Shown here piece after piece: positions 27,444-39,877 of a stretch of DNA of 64,000 nt; the first letter of the stretch is position 1, and each line of letters opens with the position of its first letter. A model generated the notes under the pieces. The model made no database searches, had not been told where the DNA came from, and saw only the letters and a list, made by a program, of their open reading frames with translations. The translations under genes and the position numbers were made by a program. The DNA is from Bacillus pinisoli (GTDB taxonomy: Bacteria; Bacillota; Bacilli; Bacillales; SA4): the NCBI RefSeq assembly GCF_023036475.1, contig NZ_JAJQKI010000007.1:84114-148113 (forward strand), written 5' to 3'.

Positions 27444-28861
27444 GATACGACACTCCTAGTTTGGACAAATTCATTTACGTCGACAAAATGACCGGTTACT
27501 GCAGCTGCTGCTGCCATTGCTGGACTCACTAAATGAGTTCGGGCTCCTCTACCTTGTCTTCCTTCAAAATTGCGATTTGAGGTAGAAGCACATCGTTTAC
27601 CTGGTGGAACAACATCGGGATTCATACTTAGACACATACTACATCCTGATTCTCTCCATTCAAAACCTGCTTTGACAAAAATTTCGTCGAGGCCTTCTTC
27701 TTCAGCCTTTTTCTTTACTTGTTTTGAACCGGGAACAACAAGTGCTGTCACATTAGAAGAAACTTTTCTACCTTCTACAATTTTAGCTGCTTCTCTTAAA
27801 TCCTCAATTCTAGAATTGGTACAGGATCCGATAAAGACATAATCAACTTCTATATCTTTAATTTTCATACCAGCATCAAGGCCCATATACGATAGAGCTT
27901 TTTGAATCGTTGTTTGTTGGACAGGGTCGTTCACATCATTTGGACTTGGAACCACCCCGTTAACACTAACACCCATGGATGGATTAGTCCCCCATGTAAC
28001 CTGTGGTTCTAGTTCGCTAATGTCAAATTCAAGGACTCGATCATAAACGGCATCCTCATCAGATTGTAATGTCTTCCAATATTCAACAGCCTTATCAAAT
28101 TCTTTTCCTTGAGGTGAATACTTTCTTCCTCTTAAATAGGAGAAGGTTACCTCATCTGGTTGTATAAGACCTGCTTTTGCGCCAGCCTCAATTGACATGT
28201 TACAAACAGTCATTCGTTCTTCCATAGTCATCTGTTTAATAGCTTCACCCGTGTATTCAATGATATACCCAGTTCCAAAATCAACGCCAAATTTAGCAAT
28301 AAGGCCCAAGATAATGTCTTTGGATGCAATTCCTAAAGGACGTTCACCAATTAGATCTACTTTTAACGTTTTCGGTTTGGCTTGCCATAAGCATTGAGTC
28401 GATAAAACATGCTCTACTTCACTAGTACCTATCCCAAAAGCAAGTGCTCCAAAGGCACCGTGAGTGGATGTATGACTATCACCACAAACAATGGTTTTTC
28501 CTGGTGAAGTTAACCCAAGTTCCGGTCCAATCACATGCACAATTCCTTGCTCAGAGCTATGTAGATCGGCTAGTGTAATACCGAATTCTTCACAATTCTT
28601 TTTTAGAGTTTCGATTTGATTAGAGGCTATTTCGTCTCTAATGTTAAAAGGGTCTAATGTTGGAACATTGTGATCCATCGTTGCAAAAGTAAGGTCTGGT
28701 CTACGCACTTTCCTTCCTGCAAGGCGGATACCTTCAAATGCCTGTGGAGAGGTTACTTCGTGTATTAAATGTAAATCAATATAAAGTAAGTCTGGTTTGT
28801 TATCTTCTTGAACTACAACGTGCTGTTCCCAGATTTTTTCTACTAATGTTTTGGGCTTCAT
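27440..28861 (-). CDS. leuC: 3-isopropylmalate dehydratase, large subunit
   Basis: 473-residue aconitase-family iron-sulfur enzyme. Cluster cysteines are in [12 protein letters not shown] and [30 protein letters not shown] and [16 protein letters not shown] are the other active-site blocks. It isomerises 2- to 3-isopropylmalate with LeuD. TAGGTGAT precedes the ATG. It lies 26 bases from leuB and overlaps leuD by 4. Confidence 0.97.
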   Translation of the reverse strand: MKPKTLVEKIWEQHVVVQEDNKPDLLYIDLHLIHEVTSPQAFEGIRLAGRKVRRPDLTFATMDHNVPTLDPFNIRDEIASNQIETLKKNCEEFGITLADLHSSEQGIVHVIGPELGLTSPGKTIVCGDSHTSTHGAFGALAFGIGTSEVEHVLSTQCLWQAKPKTLKVDLIGERPLGIASKDIILGLIAKFGVDFGTGYIIEYTGEAIKQMTMEERMTVCNMSIEAGAKAGLIQPDEVTFSYLRGRKYSPQGKEFDKAVEYWKTLQSDEDAVYDRVLEFDISELEPQVTWGTNPSMGVSVNGVVPSPNDVNDPVQQTTIQKALSYMGLDAGMKIKDIEVDYVFIGSCTNSRIEDLREAAKIVEGRKVSSNVTALVVPGSKQVKKKAEEEGLDEIFVKAGFEWRESGCSMCLSMNPDVVPPGKRCASTSNRNFEGRQGRGARTHLVSPAMAAAAAVTGHFVDVNEFVQTRSVVS

Positions 28862-28887
28862 TTTATCACCTACTTTTGTATAGATTG

Positions 28888-29975
28888 CTAGTTTACTATC
28901 ATTTTTTTTGATGCTAGTGTATTTCGAACCTTTTCTCCCATCTCAGTTGTTGTTAGTGATGGTTCTGTTTGTTTAGCAATATCCTTTGTTTTAAAACCTT
29001 TTTGTAACACTTCATCAATGGCTTCCTCAATATCTTGCGCTTCTTTATGAAGTCCGAGTGAATAACGAAGCATTAAGGCAACTGATGACAGAGTTGCTAA
29101 TGGATTAGCGACGTTTTGACCTGCGATATCAGGTGCTGAACCATGAATAGGTTCATATAAACTAGGCCCAACCCCTAAACTTGCCGAAGGGAGTAATCCA
29201 ATTGACCCTGTAATGACTGAAGCTTCATCACTTAGAATATCCCCAAACATGTTCTCTGTTACAATAACGTCAAACTGTGTCGGGTTCTTGATCAGTTGCA
29301 TTGCAGCGTTATCAACAAGCATATGCTGTAGTTCCACCTCTGGATATTGGACTGATATACGATTGGCAACTTCTCTCCAAACACGGCTGCTTTCCAATAC
29401 ATTGGCTTTGTCGACTGATGTTAACTTCTTATTACGTTGGTTCGCCAACTCAAAAGCTTCTATTAAGATTCTTTCTATCTCTGATTCTTTATAAACGAGT
29501 GTATCTATAACTTCTAAACCATTATCTGTTACTTTTCGTTCACGTGGAGTACCAAAGTAAATGCCCCCAGTTAGCTCGCGCACGATGACAAAGTCTGCAC
29601 CTTTTATGACATCTTCTTTTAAGGGTGAAGTTTCGATTAATGGTTCATAGACCTTTACAGGACGTATGTTCGCAAAGAGCTCTAACTCTTTGCGAATCTT
29701 TAATAATCCAGTTTCAGGTCTTCGATTTGGTGGTTCTTGATCCCACTTTGGTCCTCCGACTGCCCCTAGTAATACCGCATCACTATTTTTACAAAGGTCG
29801 ATTGTTTCTTCTGGTAATGGATTACCGACTTCGTCAAGTGCAATACCACCAATTTTTCCATAGTTAAATTCGAATGAATGTCCGTATTGCTCTCCAATTT
29901 GTTGAAGTAATAGAACTGCCTCTTTTACAATTTCTGGACCGACTCCGTCTCCTTCTAAGATGGCGATTTGAAAGT

Positions 29976-29979
<4 letters not shown>
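28888..29979 (-). CDS. leuB: 3-isopropylmalate dehydrogenase
   Basis: 363-residue NAD-dependent decarboxylating dehydrogenase for the third leucine step. It opens [17 protein letters not shown], carries [10 protein letters not shown], the metal site [19 protein letters not shown] and [13 protein letters not shown] for NAD binding. Length is usual for the family. Its ATG overlaps the leuA stop by 4 bases. Confidence 0.97.
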
Positions 29980-32550
<2,571 letters not shown>

Positions 32551-32592
32551 TTATAGTTGATTTTTCACTATTCTGAATTTTGCAGGTATATA

Positions 32593-32633
32593 AAGTGGTA
32601 GGAATCCTAGTTACTGACTAGGAACCACCACTT
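32593..32633 (-). other. Stem-loop between ilvH and ilvC
   Basis: AAGTGGT...TCCTAGT-TACTG-ACTAGGA...ACCACTT forms a strong imperfect hairpin directly after the ilvH stop. It lacks a long T run, so it is more likely an mRNA processing or stability element, or a weak attenuator, than a full terminator. Confidence 0.55.
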
Positions 32634-32635
32634 GT

Positions 32636-32908
32636 TTATAGATTGTTTTCAACCGGCATATTAAGAAAGCTTTGTGTAATGTCTGTAATTTGAATGACGT
32701 CAATTTGTTTTTCTAGCTGTCTCTTAATCTGCTCTACTTCACTTTCATCCTCGATGTTTACAACTACAGTTAATAAAGATATTTTATGATCATCAATTGG
32801 ACCTACATTTAAGCTTTCAATATTCAAGCCTTTACGTAAGAACAGGTTAGTCATTCGATTGAGTACACCAAGATTATTATTGACAATCATGGAGAGAGTT
32901 CGTTTCAA
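32636..32908 (-). CDS. ilvH: Acetolactate synthase small subunit, ACT-only short form
   Basis: Regulatory subunit of acetolactate synthase. It has only 90 residues: one ACT domain ([21 protein letters not shown], then [12 protein letters not shown]) and a short tail. The usual Bacillus IlvH is about 170 residues with an extra C-terminal domain, so this resembles the short E. coli IlvM in size. The reading frame ends cleanly at a hairpin and no downstream remnant is visible in the 60 bases I could check, so it may be natural. The start is a TTG sharing four bases with the ilvB stop (TTGA). Confidence 0.88.
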   Translation of the reverse strand: MKRTLSMIVNNNLGVLNRMTNLFLRKGLNIESLNVGPIDDHKISLLTVVVNIEDESEVEQIKRQLEKQIDVIQITDITQSFLNMPVENNL

Positions 32909-34611
32909 GGCTTAACACCTTCCATTTCTTGTATTCCTTTACCTGGAGATACCATTGGGTACACATTCTCGTGTGGGTTAACACGGCAGTCAATAATAAT
33001 AGCCTCGTCATTTTGAAGTGATTCTTGGAAAACTTGAACAAAGTTTTCTTCGTTATCAACAACAACGCCTTTTACACCAAATGCATCTGCTAACTTGACA
33101 TAGTCCGGCTGGTTCGGTAGTAATGATTCTGAATAACGGCCATTGTAAAAGAGTTCCTGCCATTGTCTAACCATACCCATTGCTTGGTTATTTACAATGA
33201 CCACTTTTACTGGTAAATTGTATTGTTTCAGTAAGGCAATTTCTTGTAATGTCATTTGGAAACCTGCATCTCCTACAAGAGATACGACGGTTGAATTAGG
33301 TTCACCAATTTGTGCACCAATAGCGGCAGGTAATCCAAAGCCCATTGTTCCAAGGCCACCTGAAGTAACCCAACGGTTAGGTGAAGAAAAACCATAGAAC
33401 TGTGCAGTCCACATTTGATGTTGGCCAACATCAGTTGTTACAATCGCCTCACCCTTTGTCATTGAATGGACAAGTTCAACAACACGCTGCGGTTTTAAAT
33501 GTTCTCCTTCTTCTTTGTACCAAAGTGGATACTCTTTTTTTAAGTTTTGTAGTTTTAGAAGCCATTCAAGAGACTGCGGTGCTTCAAGCTCAGCTTGTAA
33601 TAATAACTTTAACGCTTCCTTTGCATCACCAATCACTGGAATGTGAGTATAAATGTTTTTACCGATTTCTGCAGGATCAATATCAATATGAACGACTGTT
33701 GCATATTTAGCAAAATGCTCGAGATTACCCGTTAATCGGTCGTCAAACCGGGCTCCGATATTTATTAAAAGATCACTTTCATATAGTCCGATATTTGCTG
33801 CATACGTGCCGTGCATGCCTCCCATACCTAAGAACAAATCATGAGTATGGGGAAAGCTTCCTAACCCTAGTAATGTGTTCACAACTGGGATATTAGTCTG
33901 TTCAGCAAATTGAAGTAATTCTTCATGTCCTTTAGCGAACTGGACACCAGCACCAGCAAGTATAATTGGTTTTTTTGCAACTTTAATTGCTGTAACTACC
34001 TGATCAATGTCATCTTGATTCGGAACCTTTTTAAATCTATAACCCGGAATGTTTAATTCATCCTTATAATCGAATTCACCCATAACAGCACTAATATTTT
34101 TTGGTATATCTATGAGTACAGGACCTGGTCTTCCGGTTGTGGCAATATGAAAGGCCTCTTTAATAACACGTGGTAAGTCCTTAATATTCAAAACTTGATA
34201 ACTATGTTTGGTTATAGGCATTGACATTCCGAGAACAGGTGCTTCTTGAAATGCATCCGTTCCTAGAGCGGCTTCAGCCACTTGCCCAGTAAAGACAACG
34301 AGTGGTAATGAATCCATCATTGCATCCGTTAGGCCTGTAATGATATTCGTGGCACCAGGTCCAGATGTTGCAATAACAACACCTGGCTTGCCAGTAACCC
34401 TTGCATATCCTTCAGCTGCATGAATGGCACCTTGTTCATGTCGCGGTAAAATATGAGGAATTCCGCCATCATATAAAGCGTCATATATATTTAATACAGC
34501 TCCGCCTGGATAACCAAACACTACCTCAACGTTCTCTTTTTTTAATGCTTCAACGATCATTCTTGACCCTGAAAGCAATTGACTTGTTTGTTTCTCTTCT
34601 ACCGTTTTCAC
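32905..34611 (-). CDS. ilvB: Acetolactate synthase large subunit
   Basis: 568-residue ThDP- and FAD-dependent catalytic subunit that makes acetolactate or acetohydroxybutyrate. [16 protein letters not shown] and [17 protein letters not shown] (catalytic glutamate) open the protein. [23 protein letters not shown] gives the ThDP motif ending in [14 protein letters not shown]. The start is a GTG at 34611 with GGAGGTGG ahead. It is 25 bases from ilvD and overlaps ilvH by 4. Confidence 0.97.
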   Translation of the reverse strand: MKTVEEKQTSQLLSGSRMIVEALKKENVEVVFGYPGGAVLNIYDALYDGGIPHILPRHEQGAIHAAEGYARVTGKPGVVIATSGPGATNIITGLTDAMMDSLPLVVFTGQVAEAALGTDAFQEAPVLGMSMPITKHSYQVLNIKDLPRVIKEAFHIATTGRPGPVLIDIPKNISAVMGEFDYKDELNIPGYRFKKVPNQDDIDQVVTAIKVAKKPIILAGAGVQFAKGHEELLQFAEQTNIPVVNTLLGLGSFPHTHDLFLGMGGMHGTYAANIGLYESDLLINIGARFDDRLTGNLEHFAKYATVVHIDIDPAEIGKNIYTHIPVIGDAKEALKLLLQAELEAPQSLEWLLKLQNLKKEYPLWYKEEGEHLKPQRVVELVHSMTKGEAIVTTDVGQHQMWTAQFYGFSSPNRWVTSGGLGTMGFGLPAAIGAQIGEPNSTVVSLVGDAGFQMTLQEIALLKQYNLPVKVVIVNNQAMGMVRQWQELFYNGRYSESLLPNQPDYVKLADAFGVKGVVVDNEENFVQVFQESLQNDEAIIIDCRVNPHENVYPMVSPGKGIQEMEGVKP

Positions 34612-34636
34612 TTTATATTGCCACCTCCCTGTATCT

Positions 34637-36304
34637 TTAAATCTTTAATACGCCGCCTGTGCTTGCTGATGTAACAAGCTTTGCATATCTTGCTAAGTAA
34701 CCTGATTTTACTTTTGGTTCAGGTTGTACCCAGTTTTTCTTTCGATCTTCTAAGATTTCGTCAGAAACTTCTAAATGAATGGTCCGTTTTTCTAAATCAA
34801 TCTCAATGATATCTCCGTTTTGAACAAATGCAATTGGTCCACCTTCAGCCGCTTCTGGAGAAATATGGCCAATAGAAATTCCTCTCGTTGCACCAGAGAA
34901 ACGTCCATCTGTAATGAGTGCCACCTTAGTTGATAACCCTCTACCTGCTATAGAAGAAGTTGGAGCTAACATTTCAGGCATGCCTGGTCCTCCTTTAGGA
35001 CCTTCGTAACGAATGACTACCACATGACCTTCTCTTACTAAACCACTATCGATTCCTTCTTGAGCCTCATCCTGTGATTCAAATATGATTGCTTCTCCTC
35101 TAAATTGTTTAATGGAAGGATCCACTCCCCCTACTTTAATTACACCGCCATTTGGTGCAATGTTTCCAAATAACATGGATAATCCGCCAACTGGGCTATA
35201 TGGCTCATCTTTACGACGAATGACTTTATCGTTTGTAATTTCTGCAGATTCAACGGTCTCTCTAATTGTGCGACCTGAAATCGTAATACGTTCAGGATGA
35301 ATTGCCCCAGGAATACTGCAAAGTTCCTTAATAATGGCACTTACTCCACCTGCTTCATGCACATCCTGCATAGAGTAATCAGAAGCTGGACTAATTTTAC
35401 TTAAATAAGGAACACGTTCTGCAATTTTGTTAATCTCACTAAGATCATAATCAATTCCTGCTTCATGAGCGATCGCTAATGTATGTAACACAGTATTAGT
35501 CGAACCTCCCATTGCCATATCTAAAGCAAAAGCATCATCAATCGCTTCTTTAGTTATAATGTCACGTGGTCTAATATCTTTTTTCACAAGTTCTATTAGG
35601 TGACGAGCAGCATCTTTGATTAATTGGTGTCGCTCGTTAGAAGTTGCTACAAGAGTTCCATTGCCAGGAAGAGCAACGCCTAGCATTTCCATTAATGTAT
35701 TCATTGAGTTAGCAGTAAACATACCGGAACAAGATCCACAAGTTGGACAGGCACTTGATTCAATTTCAAGAAGTTCCTCGCGACTCATTTTTCCGGATAG
35801 GAAGCTTCCAACACCTTCAAACACGGAAACGAGAGAAAGTGGTTTGCCGTCTTTTGTTCTTCCTGCTTCCATTGGGCCACCTGATACAAACACGGCAGGG
35901 ACATTCGTACGAGCAGCAGCCATCAACATTCCTGGTGTAATTTTGTCACAGTTTGGAATATAGAATACTCCATCAAACCAGTGAGCATTAATGACTGTTT
36001 CTGCAGCATCAGCGATAAGCTCACGGCTGGGTAACGAGTACCTCATTCCGATATGGCCCATTGCAATTCCATCATCGACTCCAATTGTGTTAAATTCGAA
36101 TGGAATTCCTCCTGCTTCGCGAATGGCATCCTTGACGACCTCAGCAAACTTATTTAGGTGCATGTGCCCAGGAATAATATCTATATAGGAGTTACATACA
36201 CCGATAAATGGTTTATCCATGTCTTCAGGTTTTACACCTGTTGCATATAGTAAGCTTCGGTGAGGGGCTCTGTTTACCCCCTGTTTAATCATGTTACTTC
36301 TCAT
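34637..36304 (-). CDS. ilvD: Dihydroxy-acid dehydratase
   Basis: 555-residue iron-sulfur dehydratase that makes the 2-oxo acids for valine and isoleucine. Cluster cysteines appear in [29 protein letters not shown] and [37 protein letters not shown] is the C-terminal signature. Length is usual. AGGAAGAGG lies before the ATG. It sits 42 bases after ilvE. Confidence 0.97.
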   Translation of the reverse strand: MRSNMIKQGVNRAPHRSLLYATGVKPEDMDKPFIGVCNSYIDIIPGHMHLNKFAEVVKDAIREAGGIPFEFNTIGVDDGIAMGHIGMRYSLPSRELIADAAETVINAHWFDGVFYIPNCDKITPGMLMAAARTNVPAVFVSGGPMEAGRTKDGKPLSLVSVFEGVGSFLSGKMSREELLEIESSACPTCGSCSGMFTANSMNTLMEMLGVALPGNGTLVATSNERHQLIKDAARHLIELVKKDIRPRDIITKEAIDDAFALDMAMGGSTNTVLHTLAIAHEAGIDYDLSEINKIAERVPYLSKISPASDYSMQDVHEAGGVSAIIKELCSIPGAIHPERITISGRTIRETVESAEITNDKVIRRKDEPYSPVGGLSMLFGNIAPNGGVIKVGGVDPSIKQFRGEAIIFESQDEAQEGIDSGLVREGHVVVIRYEGPKGGPGMPEMLAPTSSIAGRGLSTKVALITDGRFSGATRGISIGHISPEAAEGGPIAFVQNGDIIEIDLEKRTIHLEVSDEILEDRKKNWVQPEPKVKSGYLARYAKLVTSASTGGVLKI

Positions 36305-36346
36305 GTTCTAGTACCTCTTCCTATCCGTTTTGTATTCTATTTATAC

Positions 36347-37246
36347 TTAACCAGCTTGAACTGAATCTTCCTGATATACCTTTACACCATCTTCAACTAC
36401 TAATCTTCTAAATCCATTTAATAGTGTGTGTGTATGGATACCTGGAACTCCATCTGCGATTACCCTTCCGTCGAGCTTAACGACAGGAATGACCTCTGCA
36501 GCAGTTCCCGTTAAAAACACTTCATCCGCAACATACACATCATGTCTAGTGAACGGCTCTTCCTTCACTTCGTAACCAAGTTCTTTAGCAAGATCAATAA
36601 TGGCATTTCTAGTCACACCTTCTAGAGCGCCTACATAACTTGGTGGTGTATAAAGTACCCCGCGCTTAACTAAGAAAATGTTTTGTCCAGATCCTTCAGC
36701 AACATAGCCTTCAGTATTTAGCGTTAGGGCTTCATCTGCACCTGCATTTGTTGCTTCAACTTTTACCATGATATTATTTAAGTAGTTTAGCGATTTTACT
36801 TTAGGACTTAAAATGTCAGGTCTATTTCTTCTTGTTGGAACAGTTACCATCGTAATTCCCTTTTCATAAAGTTCTTTAGGGAATAGTGCAAGCTGTTCAG
36901 CAATGACAACAATGTTTGGTTGTTTACATTTTCTGGGATCTAATCCAAGATCTCCTGTTCCTCTCGATACAACTAGACGGATATAGGCATCTTGAAAATT
37001 GTTTTTTCTAAGAGTATTAAGGACAATCTCTTCTAATTCTTCATACGTATGAGGGATGTTTAAGAGTATTGCTCTTGCAGAATCAAATAGCCGTTCAAGA
37101 TGTTCCTTTAAACGAAACACATTTCCAGAGTAAACTCGGATTCCTTCAAATACGCCATCTCCATATAAAAATCCATGGTCATAAACTGATACGACAGCCT
37201 TTTCCTTTTCAACTAATTCACCATTTAAATAGATCCAGTTACTCAT
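36347..37246 (-). CDS. ilvE: Branched-chain amino acid aminotransferase
   Basis: 299-residue PLP enzyme of fold type IV that carries out the last step to Val, Ile and Leu. YDHGFLYGDGVFEGIRVY is the N-terminal signature; the PLP lysine lies in SPKVKSLNYLNNIMVK, and GSGQNIFLVKRG and FLTGTAAEVIPV are the cofactor-phosphate blocks. It is the first gene after the operon promoter, with AAGGAGAG ahead of the ATG. In B. subtilis the ilv-leu operon does not begin with an aminotransferase gene, so this is a different arrangement. Confidence 0.96.
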   Translation of the reverse strand: MSNWIYLNGELVEKEKAVVSVYDHGFLYGDGVFEGIRVYSGNVFRLKEHLERLFDSARAILLNIPHTYEELEEIVLNTLRKNNFQDAYIRLVVSRGTGDLGLDPRKCKQPNIVVIAEQLALFPKELYEKGITMVTVPTRRNRPDILSPKVKSLNYLNNIMVKVEATNAGADEALTLNTEGYVAEGSGQNIFLVKRGVLYTPPSYVGALEGVTRNAIIDLAKELGYEVKEEPFTRHDVYVADEVFLTGTAAEVIPVVKLDGRVIADGVPGIHTHTLLNGFRRLVVEDGVKVYQEDSVQAG

Positions 37247-37336
37247 TTTGTATTACTCTCCTTTGTTATAAAAACCGTAGTGGTGAAAAAATGTATTTAA
37301 CTTTTTTTCAAAAAGATTTTCTCTTAATTGTTAGCT

Positions 37337-37365
37337 ATTGTAAACCCGTTTAAATAGGGCGTCAA
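37337..37365 (-). promoter_or_regulatory. Sigma-A promoter of the ilv-leu-ser operon
   Basis: On the minus strand TTGACG, 17 bases, TACAAT; one mismatch in each hexamer. It gives a leader of about 85 bases before ilvE, too short for a T-box, and no T-box sequence is visible. Confidence 0.72.
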
Positions 37366-37369
37366 CAGT

Positions 37370-37384
37370 ATTTTTCAGACAATT
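37370..37384. promoter_or_regulatory. CodY-box-like site next to the -35 element
   Basis: ATTTTTCAGACAATT matches the CodY consensus AATTTTCWGAAAATT at 13 of 15 positions, a few bases upstream of the -35 hexamer. A second, weaker match (12 of 15, AATTTTAGGAAACTT) lies at 37450-37464. Confidence 0.6.
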
Positions 37385-37402
37385 TAGACTATACTGACAA
37401 AT

Positions 37403-37416
37403 GGAAAACGCTTACA
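37403..37416. promoter_or_regulatory. CcpA cre-like site 1
   Basis: GGAAAACGCTTACA matches the cre pattern TGWAANCGNTNWCA at 13 of 14 positions. It lies about 75-85 bases upstream of the predicted start of transcription, a position from which CcpA activates the B. subtilis ilv-leu operon. Confidence 0.65.
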
Positions 37417-37434
37417 ACATTGTCCTATTAAAGA

Positions 37435-37448
37435 AGAAAACGCTTTCA
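37435..37448. promoter_or_regulatory. CcpA cre-like site 2
   Basis: AGAAAACGCTTTCA matches the cre pattern at 13 of 14 positions, 32 bases from site 1 (three helical turns). A weaker third match (12 of 14) is at 37503-37516. Confidence 0.6.
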
Positions 37449-37556
37449 GAATTTTAGGAAACTTTTTTACCTATTTTTTTATGTTAGATAATCTCACATA
37501 CAAAAAAACGTTTACACCCTTGGTGTGACTGAAAAAATCTAGTTTTTTATACAGAA

Positions 37557-37584
37557 AAAGAGAGACAAAAAATTGTCTCTCTTC
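37557..37584 (-). terminator. Intrinsic terminator of ilvA
   Basis: AGAGAGACAA / TTGTCTCTCTT hairpin directly after the ilvA stop, followed on the minus strand by a T run. Confidence 0.88.
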
Positions 37585-37585
37585 G

Positions 37586-38845
37586 TTAAATTAATAGATT
37601 AAAAAGGTCAGGGTCTTTGTTGATTTCAACATACGTAAACCCTTTTGTCTTCATGTTGTCAACTAGTTTGTAATAATCATTCTCATGCTTGAGTTCAATA
37701 CCGACTAAAACAGGTCCCTTATCTCGATTGTTTCGTTTTGTATACTCAAATCGTGTAATATCATCTGTTTCTCCAAGTACATCATGCATAAATTCTCGTA
37801 ATGCACCAGCTCGTTGCGGGAAATTAACAATAAAGTAATGTTTTAAACCCTCATAAATGAGTGAGCGCTCTTTTATTTCTTGCATACGTTCAATATCATT
37901 ATTTCCACCACTTACAATACATACAACGTTTTTTCCTTTGATTTCAGTACGGTACTTCTCTAATGCAGCAATGGATAAGGCACCAGCTGGTTCGGCTATA
38001 ATCGCATTTTCATTATATAAAGATAATATGGTAGAACATACTTGCCCTTCTGGTACAAGCACAATATCATCTAAAAGATCTTTTGCCATTTCAAAAGTAA
38101 GAGCTCCTACCTGTTTCACTGCTGCTCCGTCTACAAATTTATCAATCTGATCTAATGTAACGACTTCATTCTTTTTTAGGGACTCCTTCATCCCTGGTGC
38201 TCCTTCCGGTTCAACTCCAATAAGTTTCGTCTCTGGAGTAATGCTTTTAATATACGAACCTACTCCAGCCGCTAATCCCCCACCTCCTATACTCATAAAT
38301 AGATGAGAAATCGGCTCTTCCATCTCATTCAAGATTTCAACTCCAACAGTGCCTTGTCCTGTTATGGTTAAATAATCATCAAATGGATGAATAAAGTTCA
38401 TTTCATGTTCCTGGCAATAAATTTGTGCTTTATCATATGAATCATCAAACGTATCGCCAATTAAAATCACTTCCGTATACTCTCCGCCAAAAAACTCCAC
38501 TCTGGAAATCTTTTGTCTAGGGGTGGTTGAAGGCATAAAGATTTTGCCATGTATTTTAAGTGCTTTACATGCATAAGCCACTCCTTGAGCATGATTCCCA
38601 GCACTAGCACAAACAACTCCCTTTTCTCTTTCTTCTTTTGTCAAGCTTTGAACTAAGTAATATGCCCCTCTTAATTTAAAAGAGCGGACAATTTGTAGAT
38701 CTTCTCGTTTCAAGTAGACATTACACTCATATCGTTCTGAAAGAATCTCATCCTTCTGAAAAGGTGTTTTAATCACTATATCTTTTAATACATGATAGGC
38801 TTTTAGAATATCTTCTACTTTTACACGCTGAAGGGTATCAGGCAT
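37586..38845 (-). CDS. ilvA: Threonine dehydratase (deaminase)
   Basis: 419-residue PLP enzyme giving 2-oxobutyrate for isoleucine. The PLP lysine is in VRSFKLRGAYY, the phosphate loop in SIGGGGLAAGVG, and SAGNHAQGVAYA is the usual asparagine loop. A single ACT-like regulatory domain (about 330-419, HYFIVNFPQRAGALREF) fits the Bacillus-type biosynthetic form. Ribosome binding is weak (GGGG ahead of ATG). It is transcribed separately from the operon, ended by its own terminator just upstream of the operon control region. Confidence 0.94.
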   Translation of the reverse strand: MPDTLQRVKVEDILKAYHVLKDIVIKTPFQKDEILSERYECNVYLKREDLQIVRSFKLRGAYYLVQSLTKEEREKGVVCASAGNHAQGVAYACKALKIHGKIFMPSTTPRQKISRVEFFGGEYTEVILIGDTFDDSYDKAQIYCQEHEMNFIHPFDDYLTITGQGTVGVEILNEMEEPISHLFMSIGGGGLAAGVGSYIKSITPETKLIGVEPEGAPGMKESLKKNEVVTLDQIDKFVDGAAVKQVGALTFEMAKDLLDDIVLVPEGQVCSTILSLYNENAIIAEPAGALSIAALEKYRTEIKGKNVVCIVSGGNNDIERMQEIKERSLIYEGLKHYFIVNFPQRAGALREFMHDVLGETDDITRFEYTKRNNRDKGPVLVGIELKHENDYYKLVDNMKTKGFTYVEINKDPDLFNLLI

Positions 38846-39171
38846 ATTTTACGTCCCCGCTTTCGAACAGATTGAATTTTCTAATAATAGGTTTAAAAGC
38901 TATTTTAACACAAACGAGAAAAAGGGCAACGCATGAAAACCTTTACATTTGTAAAAAAATAAAACCTGGAATTATTTTTATTCAATAATTAGTTATAGAC
39001 TGTTTCTAGTAGAGGGAATTTTAAGCCAGAGATAGGTTTGTCAGTATAGACCTTTACGTAATCGTACTAGGGAATTAACCATAGATTCATAAAATACGCT
39101 TAAGTAAGTCTTCTAAATGGACAAACTTAAATACAAATAGTTATACTGTAAAAAAATGTGGAGGTACTATT
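38846..39171. other. Divergent control region, ilvA and DsbA-like gene
   Basis: 326 bases between divergent genes. The right part contains a plausible promoter for the DsbA-like gene: TGGACA (39118-39123), 18 bases, TATACT (39142-39147), followed 13 bases later by the ribosome binding site. Nothing else is recognisable. Confidence 0.5.
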
Positions 39172-39816
39172 ATGTTAATTGAGATGTGGACAGATTACGC
39201 TTGACCATTTTGCTATATTGGCAAAAAGCGTCTGGAGGACGCTATCAAACAAATTGAGCAGCCTGTTAAGGTTGTCTATCGCTGTTTTGAATTAGATCCT
39301 CATGCAAAACGAGATAATGATAAGTCTATTTACGAAGCATTAGCAGCAAAGTATGGGATGAGTCTAGACCAAGCAAGAGCAAATACGCAAAACATGGTGC
39401 AGATGGCAAAAGCAGAAGGATTAGATTTTCAAATGGATACGCTCGTGTTAACAAATACTTTCGATGCTCATCGTTTAACGATGTATGCTAAATCGAAAGG
39501 AAAAATGTATGAGATGGCTGACCGCTTGTTGCGAGCTTATTACACGGAATCTAAGCATATTGGAGACCACAATACACTGTTAGAATTAGCTGGTGAAGTT
39601 GGTTTAGACCATAACGAGGTTGCTAATATGCTCACTGGAAATGACATGAGTGAAGAAGTACGTTCTGATGAAGATATGTCGAGGCGCTATGGAATAAGTG
39701 GTGTTCCCTTTTTCTTAATCAATCAAAAATATGCACTAACGGGTGCGCAAGGAACGGATGTGTTTGTTTCAGCTCTACAACAAGTGTTAGAGCAGGATGG
39801 GCCATTCAAAAAATAA
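39172..39816 (+). CDS. DsbA/FrnE-like thiol oxidoreductase with in-frame UGA at the catalytic cysteine (candidate selenoprotein)
   Basis: 214-codon frame of the FrnE branch of the DsbA family. It starts at an ATG with GGAGGT six bases ahead and reads MLIEMWTDYA, then TGA (39202-39204), then PFCYIGKKRLEDAI. Relatives have CPFC here, so TGA replaces the first, catalytic cysteine, as expected for selenocysteine (UPFC). Beyond it the frame is undamaged for 203 residues, including FDAHRL and the cis-proline block GISGVPFFLIN. A 6-bp hairpin with loop TGGAG begins 24 bases after TGA, within the bacterial SECIS range. A point mutation in a Cys codon (TGC or TGT to TGA) is the alternative; then only a fragment could be made. 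No selenocysteine machinery is in the window. Confidence 0.78.
39227..39243 (+). promoter_or_regulatory. SECIS-like hairpin after the in-frame UGA
   Basis: AGCGTC-TGGAG-GACGCT: perfect 6-bp stem and 5-base loop with G at its second position. The loop starts 29 bases after the UGA. These features fit the published bacterial SECIS pattern (loop 16-37 bases downstream, G among its first two bases). The same bases encode KRLEDA, common in the family, so coincidence is possible. Confidence 0.5.
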
Positions 39817-39837
39817 AAAATGCAATTTAATGAATTA

Positions 39838-39871
39838 TAAAAGACAGCAAGGATAACCTTGCTGTCTTTTA
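39838..39871. terminator. Bidirectional terminator
   Basis: AAAGACAGCAAGG / CCTTGCTGTCTTTT hairpin between the convergent DsbA-like and aminopeptidase genes, with A and T runs on both sides. Confidence 0.88.
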
Positions 39872-39877
39872 TAATCC

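Noticed and set aside
37247..37336. Possible T-box leader before ilvE
   Set aside because: The leader is only about 85 bases from the predicted start and shows neither the T-box sequence nor a specifier-type stem.
39358..39816. DsbA-like gene starting at the internal ATG at 39358
   Set aside because: That start would drop the thioredoxin active site and has no ribosome binding site; the real start is at 39172 with the UGA inside the frame.
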